Shown: positions 1 to 9,100 of the stretch, piece by piece | Position numbering within the stretch: position 1 is the stretch's first letter | How the letters are laid out: every line of letters begins with the position of its first letter | Assembly: GCA_018676675.1 (NCBI GenBank) | Contig: JABHEG010000069.1 | Coordinates: 1 to 64,000, forward strand | From: Lentisphaerota bacterium | GTDB lineage: Bacteria > Verrucomicrobiota > Lentisphaeria > Oligosphaerales > JABHEG01 | Length of the DNA stretch: 64,000 bases | Direction of reading: 5' to 3' | Position numbers and translations under genes: made by a program | The notes under the pieces: model-generated | Database searches by the model: none | What the model saw: only the letters and a program-made list of their open reading frames with translations | What the model was told of the DNA's origin: nothing

Positions 1-198
1 CCGCTCTCCAGAAGACGGTACGGTCGAGGACGACCGCTCTCCAGAAGACGGTACGGTCGAGGACGACCGCTCTCCAGAAGACGGTACGGTCGAGGACGAC
101 CGCTCTCCAGAAGACGGTACGGTCGAAGACGACCGCTCTCCAGAAGACGGCACGGTCGAGGACGACCGCTTTCCTGAACACGAGACGGTCGAGACCTC
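1..198 (-). repeat. 33-bp tandem repeat inside coding sequence
   Basis: Five near-identical 33-bp units (1-33, 34-66, 67-99, 100-132, 133-165) follow a diverged sixth (166-198). The unit length is a multiple of three, and the frame of the GH95-like gene stays open through all of them. They encode repeats of SSSTVPSSGER, while the diverged copy reads EVSTVSCSGKR. The window starts exactly inside the array, so the total copy number is unknown. Confidence 0.95.
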
Positions 199-2196
199 GC
201 TCGTGATCGCCACCCAGGCGACGCGCCCATCTTCGCGTGCTGCGCTGACGCTGAACCCACCTTCGGCACGCAACCCGTGAAAAACCACATCCCCCCACGC
301 ATCCGGCCAAGCCGGGAAAACGCGAATCACACCATTCCAGGACTGAAGCATGGTCGCCAGCAAGGCGTCGGCAAAGAGCAGCGGTGACTCGATGACCGGA
401 CCCATTTCACGATACAGCGTCGAGGCCCAGCACATGGCGCCGCGCTTACTCCACTCGTGGAGGTAGATCTCGGCCAGTTCCGGGATTGGTTCAGCCTGCC
501 CCATGTGGGCGTAGAGTTGTATCGCAGCAGCAACGGCGAACCCCGCACACGGCAGCTCGGCCTTGGGACCCGCCGAAAGATCGACCCAGTGATCCACGGA
601 CTTCTGGATCATCTCACGATTCTGCGGTTGCTCCCAGTTGACCGTGTGAAACGGCCAGATCTGCATCAGATGGCTCCAATGGCGGTGCGGCATAGGCGGA
701 TGGTCGACGGCGAGATAATAGCCCTCCGGGCCCTGTGGGTACGGGGGGAGTCGGTCGAGCAGTTCCGGCCAACGGGCGTCCAGGTCGCGTCCGAGCAGGC
801 GATCGATCTTCATGCGGCACTGGATGGCCCATTCGACGACGGCAATGTAGCAGGTCGGATCCGGCACGCCCCGGCAGGCTTCCCAGCTGTAGCCATCGTC
901 GACGTGCAGTTTTCCGTCGTCGCCTGGCACGCAGTACGCGACGAAGGTGTTGATGCCGCCTTCGAGGCGGTCGCCAAGGGGGACGAGAAGCGCCTGGTCC
1001 ATCGTGAATCGGTATTGGAGCCAGAGATTGTGACAGGCCCACAGGAACTTGCAGGCCGAATCGCAGCTGGCTGTTCCGGCGGGGGTCTCCTTGGTCTCTT
1101 TCTGCAGGTCTTCGAGATAGAGGAAGGCGCTGTGCGTCACGCCGGCGCGGAGTTCGCCGCTCGGCCCGTGAAGCATCCTCTCATGGGTGAAATTCACATC
1201 CATGAAGCGCATCAAGGGCTGCCCCAGCTCGGCGTGGTTGGACGGAAGATGCAGACGATTGATGGCCTGCACATTCATGTCCCAGGTGGAAAAGCCGTAG
1301 CGCGACTCGGTGGTCCATGGTCCGTGGTTGTCGATCATGGGCCCTTCCGGACGAGCGGCTGAGCGGTGCTTGTACAGCTGGATCCAGTAGTGCGACTCGA
1401 GCTCCGTATTGGCGAAGCTCACGAAACTACGCCGGTAATGATCGTGCCACCGGGCTTGATGGGACTGGCGGATAGCGGCAAGGCCGCCAGCATCCACTGC
1501 CTGAAGTGCTTCGAGCGCCTCGTCTGTCGCTGAGCGGCCGTCATCGTCTGCCTTCCACATCTTCCGGCAGGAGGGTGAACTGCCGACCGAGAACACGACC
1601 AGGCGCTTGCCGTCCCCCAAATCGGTGTCGCGCCATACGACGGTGTAGCCTCCGCCATGGACATCGTCAACATCGGGCACGGTATACAGCCGAATGTCGC
1701 CGGAACAGCTCCGTTCGCCCGGCTCCTGGAACGTTGGGTCTACATGGTATCCGCTCTCGGGCCAGCGGCTCGTCCAGTCGAGTTCGAGGATGACGACGTT
1801 TGGCTTCTCAGGCACGAAACAGCACCAGCCGATGTTGCCGCGCTGTGTCTTGACGGATCCCGCGGCCCCGGCATCCCACAGTCCGAGCCGTGCGTCCCCT
1901 CCGGGATCGCCGAACTCGCCAACAGCAACCAAGTCCATTGAACCGATAACCCGGCGGTTAACGACTCCTATGAGCTCTTCACGCTCGCGGATCCGTCCCA
2001 CGTCGCTGCGGCAGATCCACCAACGCACACGGTTCAGCTGCAGGTCCACGTGCATCAGCGTACCCAGCAGGCCATTGCCGAGAAACACACCGTTCTCCCA
2101 GCGGTGGGGCAGACGGTCCCACACCAAGTCATGCCGGGCAAGGTACGTGCCCCAATCAACCGAGTCGCTGAGGGGGATACTGCCGGACGTCACCAT
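1..2196 (-). CDS. GH95-like (alpha/alpha)6 glycosidase, 3' end off window
   Basis: An open frame runs from an ATG at 2196 to the left edge without a stop, giving 732 visible residues. AAGGAG at 2205-2210 sits 8 nt upstream of this ATG, which is why it is preferred over an in-frame ATG at 2217. The N-terminus (ENGVFLGNGLLGTLMH, then RWWICRSDVGR) resembles the beta-sandwich start of GH95 alpha-L-fucosidase-like enzymes. The middle (GPWTTESRYGFSTWDMNVQ) resembles their (alpha/alpha)6 barrel, and the late segment SWNGVIRVFPAWPDAW is typical of the C-terminal part. No signal peptide is seen, so the protein is probably cytoplasmic. It is the last visible gene of a minus-strand operon with the M23 and sialidase genes, 22 bp after the M23 stop. 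From about residue 667 it passes into an 11-residue tandem repeat. The family assignment rests on motif recognition only; the exact substrate is unknown. Confidence 0.7.
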   Translation of the reverse strand, partial: MVTSGSIPLSDSVDWGTYLARHDLVWDRLPHRWENGVFLGNGLLGTLMHVDLQLNRVRWWICRSDVGRIREREELIGVVNRRVIGSMDLVAVGEFGDPGGDARLGLWDAGAAGSVKTQRGNIGWCCFVPEKPNVVILELDWTSRWPESGYHVDPTFQEPGERSCSGDIRLYTVPDVDDVHGGGYTVVWRDTDLGDGKRLVVFSVGSSPSCRKMWKADDDGRSATDEALEALQAVDAGGLAAIRQSHQARWHDHYRRSFVSFANTELESHYWIQLYKHRSAARPEGPMIDNHGPWTTESRYGFSTWDMNVQAINRLHLPSNHAELGQPLMRFMDVNFTHERMLHGPSGELRAGVTHSAFLYLEDLQKETKETPAGTASCDSACKFLWACHNLWLQYRFTMDQALLVPLGDRLEGGINTFVAYCVPGDDGKLHVDDGYSWEACRGVPDPTCYIAVVEWAIQCRMKIDRLLGRDLDARWPELLDRLPPYPQGPEGYYLAVDHPPMPHRHWSHLMQIWPFHTVNWEQPQNREMIQKSVDHWVDLSAGPKAELPCAGFAVAAAIQLYAHMGQAEPIPELAEIYLHEWSKRGAMCWASTLYREMGPVIESPLLFADALLATMLQSWNGVIRVFPAWPDAWGDVVFHGLRAEGGFSVSAAREDGRVAWVAITSEVSTVSCSGKRSSSTVPSSGERSSSTVPSSGERSSSTVPSSGERSSSTVPSSGERSSSTVPSSGER

Positions 2197-2218
2197 CGCT
2201 GTCTCTCCTTGTTCCATG

Positions 2219-3628
2219 TCACCCCACCACGACCTTCAGTCGTACGGTCGCAGCGCAGCCGTTCCTGCCAGTGCGTTGAACGGCGACGATGAAACGGCCA
2301 GGTTGGTTGTAGGCGTGCCAACGTTCGGCGAAGTCGCCTTTCGAGCATGTCACGGCCTGTGTTCCATCCCCGAAATCCCACAGCTCTTCACCGGCTTCGT
2401 TTGACTCGAACGCACCGCGGAAGAACGAGCGCACCTTGAATGCGATGGGCTGACCCGGTTTTAGATCATTCGTGGGGTAGTAGGCGGCGTGCATGGTTGG
2501 CGGTGTCTTGGCCGGATCCGCGGCAGGCGGCAACACCTGGACGACGCAGAAGTCCACGTCCGTCTGTCCACGGTCATCGGTGACCGTGAGGATCTCCGAG
2601 TACATCCCTTCGCGGTCATACGTGACGACAGTCTTCGAGCCGACCGCTGAGTCGCCGTTCTGGAGCTGCCACTCATGTGTCACGATCTCCCCGCCATCGC
2701 AGATTGAGCGTGAACCGTCCAGCTCGACGGGTTCACCGACCGCAGCCGTACGATGGGGCCGGGCACAGGCCAGCAGAGCTCCCGGGTGTTCATGCAGATA
2801 TGCCTCGAGGACGAACGGATAGCCGTCGGCTTCCCCGTAGCGCCCGCTTGGTTGCACATGCTGCATGCTGTAGTGCAAATGCGCCCACCCCCCGGACGAA
2901 CCGGTCTGCCCCAGCACACCCACGAGTTCCCCTGCCTCGATCCACTGGCCGGCCACGAGCGACGGTTCAATCATATCGATGTGGGCAAAGCCGTGGCGCC
3001 AGCCCTGTTCGTCGCGGATGACAATGCTGTCATACTTGGCCTCGCGGTAGTGCTCCTCGCCGGCGGCCCACTCGAGCCCGGATCGGATGAGTTTCCCCGA
3101 CACCGGTGCAATCAACGGAACAGCCTTGTCGTAGCCGCCAATATCGACACCCGAGTGATGATAGATATGCCGGTTAGGGAAGTCGTTGAGGGGCAACTCC
3201 CCCGCGTCGACATAGGTGCGCTCATTGGCAAGCTGGGTCATAGATGCAAACCAAACCTGATCCACGGGATACGTCAACGATGTCGGCCCGAAGAGCGGCG
3301 CGTCCGGCTCCCAGCAGCGAGTGCGCGCGTCTTTGTCCAAGGCAAACACATCCGTATAGGGCATCAGGGCGTCCGCAACACCACGGGTGACCGAACAGCC
3401 GATCCGCACGCCGTTGACGACCTGCGGCATGTGATACAACGCGGCCGGCACGTTCTCGCGCTCGCCGTCGATCTCGATCACGACGGAAGGGAGCCGGATC
3501 ACACCGCGCACGGCGTCGCGTGGCTCATTCAGTGCGATAAGCTTGACCGAACGACCATGGAAATCGATGGTTTCACCAACATTCAAGTCGAACACATGTC
3601 CACCTTGTGGGGTGTCATCTGCTGTCAC
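2219..3628 (-). CDS. M23-family metallopeptidase with PKD domains
   Basis: 469 residues from a GTG at 3628, chosen because AAGGAG lies at 3636-3641 with 7-nt spacing; an ATG at 3664 would bury that site. A LytM/M23 domain at about residues 150-270 shows the zinc-binding pattern HSGVD (H158, D162), GFAHID near 214-219, and the catalytic HLH (H250, H252). Two PKD-like beta-sandwich regions follow (about 277-365 and 370-469, the latter with WDFGDGT). M23 enzymes normally cut peptidoglycan cross-bridges outside the cytoplasm, but no signal peptide or membrane segment is visible here. The gene sits between a sialidase-like and a GH95-like gene in one operon, so a target other than cell wall, for instance a glycopeptide, is possible (inference). 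Confidence 0.85.
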   Translation of the reverse strand: MTADDTPQGGHVFDLNVGETIDFHGRSVKLIALNEPRDAVRGVIRLPSVVIEIDGERENVPAALYHMPQVVNGVRIGCSVTRGVADALMPYTDVFALDKDARTRCWEPDAPLFGPTSLTYPVDQVWFASMTQLANERTYVDAGELPLNDFPNRHIYHHSGVDIGGYDKAVPLIAPVSGKLIRSGLEWAAGEEHYREAKYDSIVIRDEQGWRHGFAHIDMIEPSLVAGQWIEAGELVGVLGQTGSSGGWAHLHYSMQHVQPSGRYGEADGYPFVLEAYLHEHPGALLACARPHRTAAVGEPVELDGSRSICDGGEIVTHEWQLQNGDSAVGSKTVVTYDREGMYSEILTVTDDRGQTDVDFCVVQVLPPAADPAKTPPTMHAAYYPTNDLKPGQPIAFKVRSFFRGAFESNEAGEELWDFGDGTQAVTCSKGDFAERWHAYNQPGRFIVAVQRTGRNGCAATVRLKVVVG

Positions 3629-3700
3629 GTTCACTCTCCTTGATTTCAAGGGACCGGAGGGCACTCTGGGTGCGGCTATCAGTGATGCATCGGCACTTGA

Positions 3701-4879
3701 CTACAGTTGCGGGTGGATGTCTAGGGCTTGAGACCGAAAGTGTGGCAGGCGGTGGAACGTGACCAGCTCCGCGTCGTGGTTGTTCCCGCCCGCTTTGCTG
3801 GTGCGAACAGCAAAGATCAGGTCATCGCCATCGATAAGCATCTGGCTGTACATGAATCCCTGCATCGGGTCCTTCGACATAGCCACGACGCCGGCCTGGA
3901 GCCAGTTCAGTGAATCCAGACTGTAGAAGAGGGCAAGGATGCGTCGCTCATTGCCGGCCCCGCCACGGTAGCCACGTTCCCTGAGGCGTGGGAATCTGCC
4001 AGTATGGTCTTGCGGGTCGGTGACCAGGTTCCCGACCATCCAGTAGAGATCCGAGACGTCATCATAGAGGATGTGGAACTTCTGCTGCCCGCCGGGGAAC
4101 GGGTGGAACTGCGTGAACTCAAGCTTCAAATCGTGCTCGGTATCGCTCAGGTCGCACACGCCCGCGAGGTGGCAGGTACCAAAGTCATCGATACGGCAGC
4201 GCGCGATCACGGTCAGCCTCCCGCGGATGTCAACCACGTTCGCTTCCAGCCAGTGATCGCGGTAATCCGGGTTGATCGGCCGTTTCATTGCCTCAGGCAG
4301 ACCGGGGAAGCCAACGGCGTTGGAGCAGCGCCAGCTTCCCGGGTCCAAAAGGTCTCTACTCAAGTTTCCGGCAAGGACGAAGAGCTGGCGATCCGCCTGG
4401 TGCGTTGCTGTGTCATAGGCCCGGTACAACTGCCCATCGCGGATCACGACGCCGGTCGCCGAATTCCAGGCAGGACCTTCGTGGATTTGGACGAGTTCGC
4501 GCCACGTTTCGCCGCCATCCGTGGACCGGGTAATGTAGACGTCACGCCGAACGCCGCCTTCGCGCCCGGTGCCGAGGACGTAGACCGCGTCGTCCAGCGT
4601 CAGCAGCATGCCGTCGGCGAGTTTCAGGCGGCTGAGGGGACGCCAGGTCTCGCCGTCGTCGTCACTGGCGTGAATGTAGAAATTGCGGCCTCCAGGGAAG
4701 ACGCCGTCCAGACCAGCCTGACCGATACCGCCTCCCCAGGAACCGTCGATGTTGTTCGATGCCAGCAGCCGACCATTGGGCAATCGCGCGATGGACGGAG
4801 TGTCGACCATCGTGCCCGCAACGTCAGGCTTCTTGAAGATAACCGTGTACGCCTGAGCCAGGGGCTGGGCAGCCTGCAT
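3701..4879 (-). CDS. BNR/sialidase-like beta-propeller glycosidase
   Basis: 392 residues from the ATG at 4879, which is preceded by GGAAGG with about 8-nt spacing; a longer frame to 4939 has no such site. It starts DTPSIARLPNGRLLAS, typical of sialidase-superfamily propellers, and carries two clear Asp-boxes (SDDDGETW and STDGGETW). GH33-type exo-sialidases and related BNR proteins share this fold; I could not identify the complete Arg triad, so the sugar cleaved is uncertain. There is no signal peptide, so it probably acts in the cytoplasm. It is the first gene of the operon with the M23 and GH95-like genes and is divergent from the HzsA-like gene across an 87-bp gap. Confidence 0.75.
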   Translation of the reverse strand: MQAAQPLAQAYTVIFKKPDVAGTMVDTPSIARLPNGRLLASNNIDGSWGGGIGQAGLDGVFPGGRNFYIHASDDDGETWRPLSRLKLADGMLLTLDDAVYVLGTGREGGVRRDVYITRSTDGGETWRELVQIHEGPAWNSATGVVIRDGQLYRAYDTATHQADRQLFVLAGNLSRDLLDPGSWRCSNAVGFPGLPEAMKRPINPDYRDHWLEANVVDIRGRLTVIARCRIDDFGTCHLAGVCDLSDTEHDLKLEFTQFHPFPGGQQKFHILYDDVSDLYWMVGNLVTDPQDHTGRFPRLRERGYRGGAGNERRILALFYSLDSLNWLQAGVVAMSKDPMQGFMYSQMLIDGDDLIFAVRTSKAGGNNHDAELVTFHRLPHFRSQALDIHPQL

Positions 4880-4966
4880 CTTATCCACCTTCCTTATTGA
4901 GGTCTGTGCCCTTACCTTACTGCACGGACAACGTCCCACGAACTGCTTTCAGCATGGAGAAAGTGC

Positions 4967-7900
4967 ATGCGAACCATCGCCCTTCTGGCCGCCCTCTCGT
5001 TGATCGCAGACATTGTCCCCACCGCGGTCCGTGCCGCCGATCCGGCCTCCTACGCGAGGAAGGACACCTGGCACGAGAGCCTGATTGCGTCGCGGGAAGC
5101 GTTGCTGAAGGCCGAGGCCGAAGCTGCGCGAAAGGCCCAGAAAAAGACAGGGGAAGCGCCAGAAGAGAAGCCCTTCACGCTGGGGATATGGTACGCCATT
5201 GGCCCCTTCTACGCACCGGGCAACAAGAAGAACTTCGCGTTCGCTTTTCCTCCCGAGAAGGAACCGAGCCTTAACACATCGGGAGCGAACACAGAAGACA
5301 CGAAAGCCGCGCTCGAAAAGGCCCACGGCAAGCTGCGCTGGCGGGCAGAACCAGACTATCGGGACGGTGTGCCGCAACGCATGAGCGCCGGCACCAACGG
5401 CTCGACATACCTCTACCGGACGATCACAGCCACGGCCGCGAAGAAGATCACAGGCTACTTCGGCAGCGACGACGGGATGCGCGCCTGGCTCAACGGGAAA
5501 GTCATCATCTCCCACGATGTCCCTCGCGGCTACGGCCCGAACCAGGACAAGGCGGAGCTCGACTTCCAGGCAGGAACCAACCACCTGCTGCTGAAGATCC
5601 ACAACAACAGCGGTGGCCACGGCTTCTACTTCCATACCGACCCCAAACCGATCAGCGGCAGGTCGGCACCCACTCCGAAGCAGGTCGCCCGGCAGAAGCT
5701 CTGGGATACCGTGGCCCGCGATTTCCGCGGCCAGGATTCGGTGGCGAGAGAGATGACCTGGGAGAAGCTGGATGCGATCTGGACTGAAGACTGGAAGCCG
5801 GGTGATCTGGGGGAGCTTGCACGTCGTTACCAGCGCGCAACGCGAGTGGCCACACTCGCGAAGCAGGCGGCCGATCTCGTCCCGGGCGTGAAGGTCCCTG
5901 CTGATCTGGACCAAGTCCGTAAGCCCTACTACCAGTCATTGCGTCTCCAGGAAGCCGCCCAGCTGGTCAAGAACTTCAACTTTCCCGCCTTGCGTCTGGC
6001 GATCGCGGACCTCGCCAAGGAGTTCCCCGAGGAATACCCCCAGGCTCAGGACTACCTGAAGCGGCTCGACGCACTCGAGAAGCAGGTGGTTGGGGCCAGT
6101 GACACCGACGCTCCGGACCAGGCTGCCAGCCTGGATAAATTCGCAGAACACGCCGATGCGTTGAAGACCTTGCGCTACGAGGCGCTGCTCACCGAGAACC
6201 CGCTGATCGACTTTGACCGTCTCCTCCTGGTGAAGCGCGGCGCGAAGAACCTCGGACTGCCCCAGAATTGGGTCACGAATGCCTCAATCAAACGCACCGG
6301 TTACGACAACGAGATCGCCGTCCTCTCACCCATCGGTCCGAAAGGGATGCTGACCACGCTGCACAAGCCCGCGAAGGGCGCCTTTGTTGGCGATGTGGAC
6401 CTGCACTGGGACGGGGAGCGCATGCTGTTCTCCTCGATCGCCGAGAACGGACGGTGGCAGGTCTTCGAAATCCGCGCCGACGGCTCCGGACTTCGCCAGG
6501 TGACTCCGGGGAGGGAGCCCGATGTCGACAACTTTGACGCCTGCTACTTGCCGGACGGGAATGTGATCTTCGCCTCGACCCGTTGCTTCCACGGTGTGCC
6601 TTGTGTCGGCGGCGGGTCACCGGTCGCGAATCTCTGCCTGCTCGATGTCGCGACCGGCGTCGAACGCCAGCTCTGTTTCGACCAGGACCAGAACTGGTGC
6701 CCGACCGTGCTGAACAACGGCCGAATCCTCTACACACGTTGGGAATACAGCGACACCCCGCACTATTTCACCCGGATTCTGTTCCACATGAACCCGGATG
6801 GGACAGAGCAGATGGAGTATGCGTTCAGCAACTCCTACTGGCCGAACTCCACCTTCTACGCGCGCCCAATCCCGGATCACCCGACCAAAGTCGTTGCCAT
6901 CGTGTCCGGACACCACGGCGTGCCGCGCATGGGCGAGCTGATAGTCTATGATCCGGCCAAAGGGCGCCATGAGGTCGAGGGCGCCGTGCAGCGTATCCCC
7001 GGCTACGGCAAATCTGTCCCCCCCAAGATCGCCGACACGCTTGTGAACGCGAGTTGGCCGAGATTCCTGCATCCCTATCCACTCAACAGCCACTTCTTCC
7101 TGGTTTCCTGCCAGCTCAACAGTGCCTCCCCCTGGGCGCTGTATCTGGTCGACATCTTCGACAACATGCTGCCGATAGTGGAGCTGCCGGGTTACGCGCT
7201 GTTTGAGCCAGTTCCGTTGCGCAAGACGCGGACGCCGCCAGCGATCCCGAACAAGGTCGACACCTCGAAGGACGACGCGACCATCTATCTGACCGATGTC
7301 TACACCGGGGACGGCCTCGACGGAGTGCCTCACGGCACGGTCAAAGCGCTGCGCGTTTACGAGTTCCACTTCGGCTACAACGGCATGGGCGGCCACATCA
7401 ACATCGGCATTGACGGCCCATGGGACGCGCGACGTCTCCACGGCACGGTCCCGGTCTACGAGGACGGGTCCGCCCTGTTCAAAGTACCGGCCAACACGCC
7501 GGTCGCCGTCCAGCCTCTCGACGCTCAGGGCCGCGCCCTCCAGGTCATGCGCTCCTGGTACACGTCCATGCCCGGCGAAATCGCCACCTGTGTGGGCTGT
7601 CACGAACCGCAGAACCGGACGCCGCCGCATCGTCGCACGATCGCGTCCACGCGGACGCCCAGCGACATCACGCCGTGGCGTGGTCCGGTGCGTGGATTCA
7701 GCTTCCGCCGCGAGGTCCAGCCCGTGCTCGACAAGTACTGCAGCGGCTGCCACAACGGCAAACCACGCGCAGACGGCAAAATTTTGCCAAACCTGGTCGA
7801 CACCGGTCGTGGCCACCGTGGCTTCACGAAGTCGTACATCGCCCTCCACCCGTACGTGCGTCGTCCCGGCCCGGAGAGCGACTACCACCTGCAGAAGCCC

Positions 7901-9100
7901 CTCGAATGGTATGCCGACACCAGCGAACTGGTGCAGATGCTGAAGAAGGGACACCACGGCGTCACGCTCGACGCCGAGGCATGGGACCGCCTCGTGACCT
8001 GGATCGACCTGAATGTGCCCGACCACGGGACGTGGGCCGAGCATCGCGGTAAGAGCATCGAGAAGATCGTGCAACGCCGCCTCGCCATGCGCACGGCCTA
8101 CGCGAACCGGCCCGAAAACCCCGAAGTCTATCCCAACACGGCGCCGGAGCGCGTTCCCTTTGTCAAGCCCGCAAGGCCGCCGGAGCGCAAGCCCGTCAAG
8201 CTTCCCATCTCCGGCTGGCCGTTCAACGCCCAAGAGGCGAAACGACGCCAGGAAGCACCGGAGGAGCCCCCCGAACTCACCGTCGACCTGGGGGGTGGCG
8301 AGAGTCTGGCCATGGTTCTTGTGCCGACCGGCGAGTACGTCATGGGGGCAGCAGACGGTTACCCCGACGAATACCCGCCTTGTCGAGTCAAAATCGAGGG
8401 CCCCTTCTATATGGGCCGATTCGAGATCACCAACGCGCAGTTCGCCCGCTTCGCCCCGGACCACGACAGCGGGTACATCAGCGTTATGAACAAGGACCAC
8501 AGCAACCGCGGCCAGGCCGTCAACCGCGAGCAGCAACCGGTCGTGCGAATCTCCTGGAAGCGCGCCATGGCCTTCTGCCGCTGGCTTTCAAAGAAAGCCG
8601 GGCGTGACGTCTCACTCCCCACCGAAGCGCAGTGGGAGTGGGCGTGCCGTGCAGGCACGGACTCGCCCCTCAGTTTTGGTGGCATCGACACGGACTTCGG
8701 GACTCTTGCGAACCTCGCGGATGAATGTCTGAACCAGCTCTGTATCCGTGACTCACCCAAGTGGATTCCGGCCGTAAAGGGCACCAACGACGGGTCTGTT
8801 GTGACCGACCGCGTAGGCAAGTACAACAAGCCGAATGCCTGGGGCCTGCACGATATGCACGGCAACGCCGCAGAGTGGACGTGCACGACCTACAAGCCGT
8901 ACCCCTACGCGGACGACGGACGCGACACGGACGACCAGGCCGGGAGAAAGGTCGCCCGCGGCGGATCCTACTACGACCGTCCGCAGCGCGCGCGTTCGGC
9001 TTTCCGCCAGGATTATGCGGCGTGGCAATGCGTGCACAACGTTGGGTTCCGCGTAGTCATTCCGGCCGAGGGAATCAACAAGACCGCCGCCAACCTGTAG
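4967..9100 (+). CDS. HzsA-like dihaem c-type protein fused to FGE/SUMF1-like domain
   Basis: 1377 residues from the ATG at 4967, with GGAGA at 4956-4960. A signal peptide (MRTIALLAALSLIADIVPTA, cleavage near VRA-AD) exports it. Visible order: a PA14-like segment at about 75-215 (GSDDGMRAWLNGKVI), a long HzsA-related beta-propeller at about 430-870 with features such as FASTRCF and LYTRWEYSD, two covalent haem-binding motifs CVGCH (875-879) and CSGCH (925-929), then an FGE/SUMF1-type domain at about 1110-1370 (YEITN-like FEITNAQFARF, LPTEAQWEWACRAG, WGLHDMHGNAAEW, ARGGSYYDR). The haems need a periplasmic cytochrome c maturation pathway. HzsA in anammox bacteria takes part in hydrazine synthesis; relatives in heterotrophic planctomycetes have unknown roles, so no reaction is assigned. 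The FGE part lacks the usual active-site cysteine pair. Confidence 0.85.
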   Translation: MRTIALLAALSLIADIVPTAVRAADPASYARKDTWHESLIASREALLKAEAEAARKAQKKTGEAPEEKPFTLGIWYAIGPFYAPGNKKNFAFAFPPEKEPSLNTSGANTEDTKAALEKAHGKLRWRAEPDYRDGVPQRMSAGTNGSTYLYRTITATAAKKITGYFGSDDGMRAWLNGKVIISHDVPRGYGPNQDKAELDFQAGTNHLLLKIHNNSGGHGFYFHTDPKPISGRSAPTPKQVARQKLWDTVARDFRGQDSVAREMTWEKLDAIWTEDWKPGDLGELARRYQRATRVATLAKQAADLVPGVKVPADLDQVRKPYYQSLRLQEAAQLVKNFNFPALRLAIADLAKEFPEEYPQAQDYLKRLDALEKQVVGASDTDAPDQAASLDKFAEHADALKTLRYEALLTENPLIDFDRLLLVKRGAKNLGLPQNWVTNASIKRTGYDNEIAVLSPIGPKGMLTTLHKPAKGAFVGDVDLHWDGERMLFSSIAENGRWQVFEIRADGSGLRQVTPGREPDVDNFDACYLPDGNVIFASTRCFHGVPCVGGGSPVANLCLLDVATGVERQLCFDQDQNWCPTVLNNGRILYTRWEYSDTPHYFTRILFHMNPDGTEQMEYAFSNSYWPNSTFYARPIPDHPTKVVAIVSGHHGVPRMGELIVYDPAKGRHEVEGAVQRIPGYGKSVPPKIADTLVNASWPRFLHPYPLNSHFFLVSCQLNSASPWALYLVDIFDNMLPIVELPGYALFEPVPLRKTRTPPAIPNKVDTSKDDATIYLTDVYTGDGLDGVPHGTVKALRVYEFHFGYNGMGGHINIGIDGPWDARRLHGTVPVYEDGSALFKVPANTPVAVQPLDAQGRALQVMRSWYTSMPGEIATCVGCHEPQNRTPPHRRTIASTRTPSDITPWRGPVRGFSFRREVQPVLDKYCSGCHNGKPRADGKILPNLVDTGRGHRGFTKSYIALHPYVRRPGPESDYHLQKPLEWYADTSELVQMLKKGHHGVTLDAEAWDRLVTWIDLNVPDHGTWAEHRGKSIEKIVQRRLAMRTAYANRPENPEVYPNTAPERVPFVKPARPPERKPVKLPISGWPFNAQEAKRRQEAPEEPPELTVDLGGGESLAMVLVPTGEYVMGAADGYPDEYPPCRVKIEGPFYMGRFEITNAQFARFAPDHDSGYISVMNKDHSNRGQAVNREQQPVVRISWKRAMAFCRWLSKKAGRDVSLPTEAQWEWACRAGTDSPLSFGGIDTDFGTLANLADECLNQLCIRDSPKWIPAVKGTNDGSVVTDRVGKYNKPNAWGLHDMHGNAAEWTCTTYKPYPYADDGRDTDDQAGRKVARGGSYYDRPQRARSAFRQDYAAWQCVHNVGFRVVIPAEGINKTAANL

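Noticed and set aside
1-198. 33-bp repeats as a CRISPR array
   Set aside because: Units are head-to-tail with no spacers and lie in an open coding frame.
457-1362. Long plus-strand open frame (301 codons)
   Set aside because: It is antisense to the GH95-like gene, which has family motifs and a good ribosome-binding site; the plus frame has none.
6617-8536. Minus-strand open frame of 639 codons
   Set aside because: Antisense shadow of the HzsA-like gene caused by high GC; no recognisable domain.
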